Assembly (NCBI RefSeq): GCF_032884065.1
Contig: NC_088871.1
Span: 48,783,780-48,847,779, forward strand
Source of the DNA: Artemia franciscana
Taxonomy: Eukaryota > Arthropoda > Branchiopoda > Anostraca > Artemiidae
DNA: 64,000 nucleotides
Direction of reading: 5' to 3'
Shown: piece after piece, positions 55,601 to 64,000 of the stretch
Layout: the number at the start of each line of letters is the position of its first letter
How positions within the stretch are numbered: the stretch's first letter is position 1
Translations under genes and position numbers: made by a program
Notes under the pieces: model-generated
The model's database searches: none
What the model was told of the DNA's origin: nothing
Seen by the model: the letters and a program-made list of their open reading frames with translations, nothing else

Positions 55601-58500
55601 TTTTCTTTCTTTTTTTGACACTTCGTGTAGAAGAAGTTGCAGTATAAACTACAGAAAAAGCTTATTTGATTGGAAATTGAAAGTTCTATAGCCTTTTTTA
55701 ATTGCCAAAAGTAATTAGAGGGCAACCAACCCTCCCCCCCTCACGCTGATCATTTCCCCAAACACATCCAATCAAAATTTCAAGATAGCCATTTTGTTCA
55801 GAGTAGTTGAAAGTTTCATGAATTATGGCTTTGAAGATAGACTCCCCCCTCAGAGCCCTCCGGGCAAGGATTTTAAGTTATACCCAAAAGACATGTAAGG
55901 TTTTTATGGAAAGGGTGGCCGTATAAACTTCGGAGGAGGCTCAATGGAATAGTAATCAGAAGTTCTAGTGGTATTGTTAAGAGTCAAAGCGGTCGGAGTG
56001 CAACTCCCACCTCGCGTCCTATTTTCCCCAAGCGCATTGATTGTTATTTTGAGGTAGCTATTTTTCCAAAGCAATAGTCCTAAGGCTACATAGCAAGGTC
56101 TTAGGGGCTGACACAACTTCCAAGAGCCTGGTAGCAAGGGTTTTAAGTTATGCTCCGGTGGCATATAGCTTTAGAGGAAGCTCATTTGACTGAAAATGTA
56201 AAGGTTTAGTTCTCTTTTCTGAATCAAAAGTGATTCAGAGAATCCTCTCTGGTGCCCACTTTTCCCCAAATGTACCAGATCGCTATTGTCTGATAGTCAT
56301 TTTTTTCACAATAGCCCAAATAGTGTATAACAACGTCTTCAGGGTGCACCCAATCCCCAGAGCCCAGGAGCAAGGGTTATAAGTTATGCCTCGGGCATTT
56401 AAGGTTTTCTATGGTAAGGGTGGTGGCATAAACTTTGCATGGGGTTCATTTCATTGGAAGTTGGAAGTTCTAGTGCCATTTTTAGGAATCAAAAGTGAAT
56501 GGAGGACAACCTGCCCACCAAGCTTATCATTCCCAAAACATGGCTGATTAAAATTTTAAGAGAGCTATTTTGTTCAGTATCGCTGAAAGGTCCAGTAATA
56601 ACATATTTTGCTATGTCATCCTCCCTAAAATCCTCAGGAAACGGACTGTATGCTAGGTAATTCACTCAGTGTTCACATACAGTATTGGTTATTGAGAAAG
56701 GTGTGCATGTTTGGCTACTACTTTCCCAAAATACGTAGGGCATTCAGGTGAACCTTTCAGAGAATGTTGAGGGGACTGTTGAACTATAGCAAAACATATT
56801 ATGTGTATACGGAGTGTCAAAAAGGTGTAACGTAGGAATAACTGAGTATATTAATTCGGAACTTCCAAGAAATAATGAAGAAGATGAACAAAAAGGCAAT
56901 ATTTGTGTGCTATCATTACTACTACAACTATCAACACTATTGCTGATACTACTACCATTACCACTACCAAACTGCTCTGTTTACAATATTGAAGGAAAAT
57001 TTGAGCTAAATAAACACTAAATCAACATACTAATTATTTCTAGCATATTTACTAGAAATTTTGACTGTTCTGGACAAAATCACTTTTTATTATTTTGATC
57101 AGTGTCGACGAGGGGGGAATCAAATAGGGCAAGAGGGCTGGTTTCCTCTGGTCACTATTCTGAATCCCCCTCAACATAACCTGGAAGTTTCAACTTAATA
57201 TCCTCAGCTGTTTCTTAGATATTCCTGATACGCCACTTTGACAACCAGAATTCTCACAGTGTCTTTTGATTTTGTTCGGAAGCTCTCTCTCCAAGGCTAT
57301 GGGGATTTATGTCATTCCTATAGGCACAGTTATTTGACCTTTGGACTATTTTGAACAGGACCGGTATTTCAAAAATCTGATCGAATGTTTTGAAGAGAGC
57401 ACGGGTTAAAATAGGCATGGGAGGGTGGTTGGAAGCCCCCTGACCGACATCCCCTTAACATGTCTTGAAAACTTCAACTTAATACCCTCAACCCTTCTTA
57501 ATATATTGCAGATCTTCCTATTTGATAAACTGGATGCACGTGGTGTCTTTTGATTAGGTTTACCATTTCCCTCTAAAAATTGTGGAGGCAGATTGTGGAG
57601 CACAATTTACAAAGTCTTGCCATAAAACTCTTAGCTTTTTCAGATACACTTTGAACCAAACATTTCCTCTTTTCCTTATAATAAGTCCTGCATGTAAAGA
57701 ATGCAAAAAATTACATACCTCACAATCCTTGTACCGGGATTGTGGGAGGCATGACCTCCTTGGAGGCATAGATGTTAGACCTTTTGAATATTTAAGATGC
57801 AATGACAATTTCAAATTTTAGTCAGTGTTGAGTAGAGAGGGAGCCTAAGAGGGCAATGAGGAGGTCTGGTAACCTTCAAGTCCCTCTTCAATATCCCCTC
57901 AACATATCTTAAAAGTTTTAGCTTAATAACTTTTGCCATTACTTAGATATTGCAGATATTCCCCTTTGACAACCAGCAAGTACATAACTTTTATTGATTG
58001 TGTTGGGTATCCCTTCAACATTCCCTTAAGGTTTAACCTTAATATCTTAATCCTTTTTGAGGACCCAGGATCAAACAAGCCCTCTTTTCTCAATAAAAAA
58101 AAACTTTTATGCTAGGAATCGACTACTTACATCAGCGCTGGCCCCGGGGGCTGGCGGGTACTGTCAACCCTGGAAACATACTTATTTGACCTTCGGATCA
58201 TTTTAAACAAATTGGATATATCAAATTTTTGTTTATTTGTTGCTGTTTTTTTCCCATGGGTGATTGTATTGAACCAGTGATCCTAAAAGATCAGGAAAGA
58301 GCTCTTTTATTTGACAACAAAAGTTACAGTGTCCTTGAAAAAAATATTTTGGAGGGTAGCTGCTAGCCCTCTCCTCTGCATCTTTTTCCCGAGGTTGCCC
58401 AATTAAAATTTTGATATAACAAGTAGTCGTTTGAACAAGTTTTGTTCAAAGTAGTCGTAGGATCTAATAACTATGTTTTTGAGGATGATTCGACCCCACA
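55601..58500. repeat. Decayed cluster of the ~370-bp dispersed module
   Basis: Several copies, mainly in the orientation opposite to the 18.4-20.2 kb cluster: 'GCTTATTTGATTGGAAATTG', 'CATTTTGTTCAGAGTAGTTG', CCCTCCGGGCAAGGATTTTA, 'GGAAAGGGTGGCCGTATAAA', then similar lines near 56160, 56380 and 56440. From 57050 to 58500 a related, more divergent form occurs with AACATATCTTAAAAGTTTTA-like lines repeated about every 430 bp (57170, 57450, 57900). Non-coding. Confidence 0.55.
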
Positions 58501-58714
58501 GCCCCGAGAGAAGAGCTGAAAGGTATTAACTTTGCTCATTGTTTACATATAATATTAGATATAGGAAAGAATAAAGATATTTTTTCAGGGGGGTGTGATA
58601 GGGGAAATAGTGTAGAAGGATATTTTCATGGAGGAATTTTTCGTGGGGGTGAAAATTTTCCATGAAGGGGAGCAGTATTTCCTGACGTTATTGAAAAACG
58701 AGCAGAAATCAAAC

Positions 58715-59925
58715 GGTTTGTTATAATGAACCTCTAAGCAAGGAGCAACCCGGCTCAATAGTAACCGAAGCTCTAAAAACAGAATTTTGATATCAATTGA
58801 TATATCAGAAAAATTGAATTTTTATGCTGATTTTTAATATATAAGTTTAATCTTACTCATCAAAAGTTATGAACCTGAGAAAATTTGCCTTACTTTCAAA
58901 TAAAGTGGGATACATCCCTTAAAAGTCATGGAATCTTAAAGAAAATCACACCATCAGATTCTACGTATTAGGAAACCCTACTGTAGAAGTTTCAAGATCA
59001 CATATGCTAAAATGTGGAACTTCTTATTTTTTGCCAGAAGAAAGTTCACGGATGCGTGTTTATTTTTTTTTTTTCCACGGGTGACTTTATCGAACCAGTG
59101 GTCCTAGAGTATTGGGAGAGGGTTCATTCGAACTGAAATTAAAAGCTCTAGTGCCTTTTTTATTTGACCAAAAAGAATGATAGGCAACTAGTCCCCATCC
59201 AACAACCCTTTTCTTCTCAAAATCGTCCAATCAAAATTTTTAGACAGCCATTATTCAACATAGTTGAAAGGCTAAACAACTATGATCTTGGAGATAATAC
59301 GCCCCCACAGCCCCTAGGAAAAGGTCTTTAAGTTACAAAGTTTGCTCACTGATTATGTATAGTATTTGTCATTGGAAAATATACATAAATTTTTCTAGTG
59401 GGGGAGGATACTGATTTTCTGTTGGGAGAATTTTTCATAGGATTCCTATACGAAGTTCTTCTTATGTTTTGCTTTCTCTTTGCTGACTCAATTTTACTGG
59501 TGAAGACGTTATGGGTAATTTGTCCGGGATAAGTTTTCATCAGGACCGGATAGTCTAGAGAATGTATAAGCGGGGGAGAGGATTTTTCTGGGGAAGTTGA
59601 GCCATATTTCCTGGAATTATTTAAGAAACCATCAGAAATTAAATTAAAAGAGAAGTTTTTTCGACGGAAAGTAAGGAGCAACATTAAAAATTAAAACGGA
59701 CAAAATTCGTTACGTTTGTGAGGATGGTGGCCCCCCTCAACTCCCTGCTCTTTCACTAAAGTTTGAATTTTGACCTGATTCTTTAAGAACGACTCTTGAA
59801 ACACGAAGTTCGTTTAAACAAGAAGATTTTTAAAAGCACTTAAAAACTTAAAAACTTTTTTAAAAACTTCGTTATAAGTCTTAATGTTGTTCCTACTTTC
59901 AGTTGAAAAACTTGTTTTTTTTATT
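58715..59925 (-). repeat. Fold-back element, reversed diverged copy E
   Basis: Reads as the reverse complement of copies A-C: GCAACCCGGCTCAATAGTAA, 'ATCACACCATCAGATTCTAC', AAACCCTACTGTAGAAGTTT, 'AGAGGGTTCATTCGAACTG'. It then reaches hairpin-head sequence at 59650-59925 (AAAGTAAGGAGCAACATTAA ... TTAATGTTGTTCCTACTTTC). Several indels; no ORF. Confidence 0.65.
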
Positions 59926-60215
59926 TAATACAAAAAATAGAAAAGAAAATGAGGAATATGTGAAGACAGTGAATAAAAAAGTAGCACAATCTATTTGGAT
60001 ATTTAGGCTATATATTCAACCGTCATCAGCGAAAACTAATATAAACATTTAAAAATAAAACAAACTTACTAAAAAAATTACATAAATAAAACAATTTTTT
60101 AACTAAAATCATAGAATAAATTACTTTGAATCAGTCCGACCATCCTCGCCTTTAATAGGTTCAGCTAAGTCTGACAAAACAAAAGATTTATTCATTCGAA
60201 CTACCTGGATTGATT
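59926..60215 (-). mobile_element. Terminal fragment of a second, decayed Penelope-like element
   Basis: Minus-strand segment whose only clear hallmark is a mutated hammerhead motif (59998-60029). The surrounding A-rich DNA with ACTTACTAAAAAAATTACAT and a short GC-rich patch (GACCATCCTCGCC) is compatible with a Penelope terminus, but no coding part is left. Confidence 0.4.
59998..60029 (-). ncRNA. Degenerate hammerhead ribozyme motif
   Basis: Minus strand: CTGATGA (60029-60023), C, a GGT...GCC stem II, then TAAATATC. The order and spacing match the active-looking Penelope motif, including the extra C after CUGANGA and the short ATAT stem III. The essential G12 (first base of GAAA) is T, so it should be inactive. 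Confidence 0.5.
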
Positions 60216-60550
60216 GAAATTTTTTTCAACTGAAAGTAAGGAATAACATTAAAACTTAAAACCAAGAGAAATTATTACATATATAAGGGGAATTTACCCC
60301 TCCTCAATACCTCAATCTTTACGCTAAAGTTTGAGTTATTGTTCTAATTATGTAATAATGTTTCCTGAAATTGAAGGGCTGTTTAGTCAAAATAATAAGT
60401 TTTGCTTCAACATTCTAAGAAACATTTTAGAGTTTAAAGCGAAGTATTGAGGAGGGGACAAACTCCCAGATGTAAATTATAATTTCTGTTCGTTTTAAGT
60501 TTTTATGTTGCTTCTTAATTTCAGTTGAAAAAGACTTGTCTTTATATTTA
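60216..60550 (+). repeat. Fold-back element head, isolated copy F
   Basis: Left arm TTTCAACTGAAAGTAAGGAA to TTTACGCTAAAGTTTGAG and right arm AGTTTAAAGCGAAGTATTGA to TTAATTTCAGTTGAAAAAGA. Only the hairpin head is present; another partial start follows at 60565-60615. Confidence 0.65.
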
Positions 60551-61542
60551 ATTAAGTAAAAAGCCGGTTTGTTCAACTGAGAGTCAGGAGCAACAATAAA
60601 ACTTAAAACGACTGCCCCTCCTCTTCTCTCTTCCCACCATTTTAATGCTTCATGTAGACTTATAAAAAGAACAAAACAAAACTATGGATAAATATTGGAA
60701 ATGATTTCACAACATCCTAAGGTTATGACTTTGGCTATTTTTGGTCTTCGGTGGATAAAAACGAGGTAAACTGAATATTCAGTTGGGGAATCTAATAGAC
60801 TTTCATTCAAGTCTTCATCTTATATTTTACCCCCTCTTACCCCTACCCCTATATGTATTACCACTGTTCCAATTTTTTCTTGGTAATCTAGGCTTCTTGG
60901 ATGATTTTAGTTCGGTCCAAGTGTGATCCAGAAACAGAGCCACTTATTATTAATGAATGATTTTAAAACCCTTAAACACCTAGTCCGATGGAAATAAAAC
61001 AGTATTTTAAAAATGTAAAATTTCTGTATCTTTACAATCTTGATCTCAGAATTCTCATCAGTAACGTCAATAACCCTAAATTTCGAGTTTGTCCAAATAA
61101 GAAAGCATTTTGCAAGTTTGACTAATGGGGATTTGGACGACAAATTGCGTGAAGAATGATTAAGGAAGATACGAGATGTGACGGTGGCAATTTTTGCGCA
61201 AGGAAGTCGTACGGTGGAAATTCATGTGACGGGGAGCTATCTGGATGGGGAGCAGTTTGGACAGAAGTTGCGTGATGGATTGCTTGGCCTGGTGAGTTGG
61301 GTGCTAAGAAGCTATAGAGTGGTAAGTCATGCAGGTGGGAGCTTGAACAGGAAGCGTGAACAAAACTTTCAACATTCAGCTTTAGCCAAGAGGATTTCCT
61401 CAAATTTTAACTGCCTAAGTAGAGTAGTACTTTCAAAAATTGTGAAAATTTATGTAATCTGCCATTGATGATATCAGCTCACAGTGAACAGTACTCATGT
61501 AATAAAAAAAATTCCGTGTCAAAAAAATTAAACTTACTATAC
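60551..61542. other. Probable intron of the SLC7 gene, nothing further recognised
   Basis: A GC-richer patch at 61140-61350 gives overlapping open frames of 93-96 codons on both strands (61178-61468 plus, 61403-61122 minus). Neither matches a family I know. It could be another element fragment. Confidence 0.3.
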
Positions 61543-61692
61543 CTTAATAGGTCTCTCCATATCCGGTCGTGAGTATCTCATGTATATTAATCCAGCAATG
61601 GTCCATGTTAAGAACATTGATTCAACAAAACTTGCATAATCAATCAAAGCATAAATGTCACTTGTGCCCAACATTAACAACGACAATATACC
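61543..61692 (-). CDS. SLC7 (LAT-type) amino-acid transporter, internal exon
   Basis: A 150-nt exon (50 codons, phase 0 at both ends) on the minus strand, between the acceptor ATTTCCAG and the donor GTATAG. It reads GILSLLMLGTSDIYALIDYA, then SFVESMFLTWTIAGLIYMRY and SRPDMERPIK. This is the transmembrane segment 9-10 region of SLC7 light chains, ending in the conserved ERPIK before the next membrane segment. The exon at 47560-47737 continues it as V-H-I-M-V-P in the same phase. The intervening 13.8 kb intron holds most repeats at 48-61 kb. Earlier exons should lie beyond 64000; I found none in 61693-64000. Confidence 0.85.
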
Positions 61693-63126
61693 CTGGAAAT
61701 AGAAATTCCAAGAAAACGAGCCAAATTTGGGGCAACGAGACTTATTTTCAGAACTTCACAGAATATAATAATAGCAGAAAGGTTAAGGGTATGATTAAGG
61801 GTAGAATTTCATATTTTCTAGTATACCTCCCCTTCCCCAACTTCCATGGCTTGAAACGTAGGAAATATGCCAAAGAAACGAGGAAAGCTTCGAATAAAAG
61901 ATTATCAACAGCTTAGAAATGTTTTCATTCCCAACGTAACCCGTTTGAAGTGTTTTTCGTAGCCCCCCCCCCCATTTTCTCCCAGGACATATTGATATGA
62001 CATCACAAACAATTTCAATATGATTTCAAAGTGTAATACATTGGAAGAGCAATAGGAATGAAAAAGTTTCCAACAGACACTTTTGAAAGGTAAATAGTTA
62101 CATTCGTTATTTCATTCATGTAATACATATGAAAAGCTAATCAAAACAAGTTCACAAAAAAATAAGAAATTACAAGGACTCTACGGTTCAGATATTCGAC
62201 TACTTCTGTCATGGTCTTAAAACATGGAAATTTCTTATCACAGACTCCAGCAGTGAATTCTGGACAATGGGAATAAAGTTCAATATTATGTGGAAGATGA
62301 AGAGGAACTGTTTAAATTTTAAGTGAATTATATGACATTTGTAAGGTTTTAATGTGACTTTCCAAACATAACCTAGTTTTCAATTTCGTGAAATTGGCTC
62401 ATAAAAAGAAATCTTGACATGAATGAAGGACTGAAATACGTCAAAGATTTAAATTGGGATTCGAGTAAGGAAAGTATAGCTAGATATTGTTGGTGGACTG
62501 CGGGGGATATTGTTTGTGCCTGGTCAGGTAGGAGTAGGGGAACAGCTAAATTCCTTTGATACAGTCAAAGCTGTAAAACCTCTTTTGAGATTTTCTAAGG
62601 ATTTAATGAAGTTTATATGGAGGGAAAGGGGCCACTGCCCATCATTGTTTCTCTCCTAGCTTCGTTTGGGGGAAAGACAAAGATGGTATAAGTTAGAGCT
62701 TTGGTAAGTTTCGGCTGTGTATGTAAAGGTTAGCCGTTAATTTGTGGGGAGCACAAAGATAATCAAAGCAGAATGACCAAAAAAGGCAAAACATTATGAA
62801 CGTAAGATAAAAAAAAAAACAAGAATATATATCAAATAGACCAACTGCGAATCTCCGTTGGGATCTAAGTTTGCTTTCAATAATACTAAATAACTACAAA
62901 ATAAAGGATATCGGGAGGCTTGTGCTTCGCTCTCTAAATCCATTCATAAGGTCGAGTCAGCAAATTAGTCTATATTTATTTGCAGCGATATTAACCCAGA
63001 TCTCAAAGATGAGACCACACCGCTTACTCAAAAATTACTTTCGTCTCAAATTCGAAGCTGTGTTCTTGTGTCTACAACTCACGTTCTTCTTCCGAGCCGG
63101 ATTTTGTCCTAACAAACGCTTCACGG
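61693..63126. other. Probable upstream intron of the SLC7 gene
   Basis: AT-rich DNA with a C10 run at 61964-61973. Short frames lack motifs. No transporter exon found. Confidence 0.35.
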
Positions 63127-64000
63127 TTGCAAGGTACCATTGTTGATGTTTCAAGTGACGTCCTAACAAGTGATGACTTTTACAGTTTCAACTCATTTCT
63201 TTTCTACCTCTTCGTGGGCAAAAGTCTTTTTCAGTTCTTTAAGCCTTGGAGGGATCGTCTTGATCGATCTCCGTGTCATAGTACATTAGATTCTATGTTG
63301 TCAAAAATCCGGACTCTATTTCATCTGTTATGTATGTCTATAAACAGGAACACTCTCGATTTGTATTTTTAATTGACGGAGTTAGCTCATTTAATCAAGG
63401 TCACTGCTTCTCTTCCTCTAGACAAAATTCTGGTTGGGATTCGTAAAAAACGGTGGAGTGACAATGTTGAACTTTGGAGCGCTAAACATTGACATAGGTT
63501 CTGGTTTTGTATTTTGACCGAGCACGGTTATCCAGTGCCAGGTATGTAGTTCAGATTATCAAATACACAAAACGTATAAATAGAAAGTATCCGGCTATGG
63601 AAATCGCAACAAATCTGCAATCTCTTGAAGCATATTAAAAATAACGCCCCGCTGTCGTGACAGCATTTGTCAAAATTTACCTCGTTTTCTTCATCTGAAG
63701 ACAGTCCGATTAGTATAGACTTTTGGGAAGTTATTTATCCTCCTTATTCTCTGAGGATCTACCTTTTTTTAACACATAAGTTCGAGTATTTACTTTTGGG
63801 TCATTTTGCAAAGTTATACCATGCTATCAATATCACGTATTCTGTCTCTTTCTAGAAGAGGAATTTGTCCATTTGTGCTTATTTGTCTTTGGAGGTGGTA
63901 CCAGAAGGTCTTAATCTAGATACGTTTGCAAGGTACCGTCAGTAATCGTATTCAGGTGTGCCAAGGTGTTAAACAAGATTCTTTTAATTCCTGCAATATT
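63127..64000 (+). pseudogene. Decayed LINE entering from the right edge (pre-RT linker and start of RT)
   Basis: Plus-strand frames read SSDVLTSDDFYSFNSF and KPWRDRLDRSP (63160-63290), LPLDKILVGIRKKRWSDNVE near 63410-63470, and VVQIIKYTKRINRKYPA near 63545-63595. This resembles the linker between endonuclease and RT in Jockey/CR1-type LINEs. Near 63935, GTVSNRIQVCQGVKQDSFNS resembles the RT segment before the QG...SP box. Stops and shifts separate these pieces, and the window ends before the YADD box. It could belong to the same family as the fragments at 1-850 or 38.1-38.6 kb. Confidence 0.45.

Noticed and set aside
61122..61468. Open frames on both strands around 61.2 kb as a host exon
   Set aside because: Overlapping open frames on both strands in a GC-richer patch without recognised domain or clear splice sites; left as undetermined.

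Overview
The window is eukaryotic, AT-rich and dominated by transposable elements. It has no bacterial-style gene packing, coding sequence is split by GT/AG introns, and nearly all long open frames belong to mobile elements: Penelope-like, Helitron, RTE-like and other non-LTR LINEs, and a protein-primed DNA polymerase B fragment. This mix, and the style of the dispersed ~1.7-kb repeat, suggest an arthropod, probably a crustacean. A brine-shrimp-like branchiopod is my best guess, but it rests on recollection and is unproven.

The only host gene I can support is on the minus strand: two exons of an SLC7 (LAT-type) amino-acid transporter at 61543-61692 and 47560-47737. They join in phase across a 13.8-kb intron full of repeats. 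The downstream exon has a partial tandem duplicate at 47919-48060 with a phase-compatible candidate donor.

Layout. 1-7 kb: decayed LINE pieces (RT fragment, ORF1-like coiled coil, 3' end and body of an RTE-like element) and a 345-bp tandem repeat. 7-14.5 kb: mostly featureless AT-rich DNA. 14.5-21 kb: a (TA)n tract, a broken polymerase B fragment, and old dispersed repeats. 21.1-30.3 kb: a 9.1-kb Penelope-like array flanked by a 14-bp target-site duplication. It holds one intact 865-aa RT/GIY-YIG gene, one copy with a one-base frameshift, and two truncated copies meeting head to head. Every unit carries a hammerhead-ribozyme motif. 31-34.6 kb and 41.8-46.1 kb: two pairs of Helitron derivatives with A|TC...CTAG|T ends or CTAG ends, internally deleted helicase genes, a variable 23-aa coding minisatellite and, in one, a tRNA-like segment. 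34.7-41 kb and 48-60.5 kb: copies of a ~1.7-kb non-coding element with a long fold-back head and a short 3' hairpin, some nested. 52.3-53.8 kb: three 510-bp tandem units. 54.8 kb: an 84-bp minisatellite. 55-58.5 kb: decayed dispersed repeats. 60 kb: a second, decayed Penelope terminus. The right edge enters another LINE.

The most notable system is the Penelope array. A transcript through it should be cut by the hammerheads into 2.90-kb monomers with a 66-nt leader before the ORF, and the array preserves what looks like one integration event with tandem, inverted and truncated copies together. The second is the fold-back element, whose two arms share copy-specific variants.
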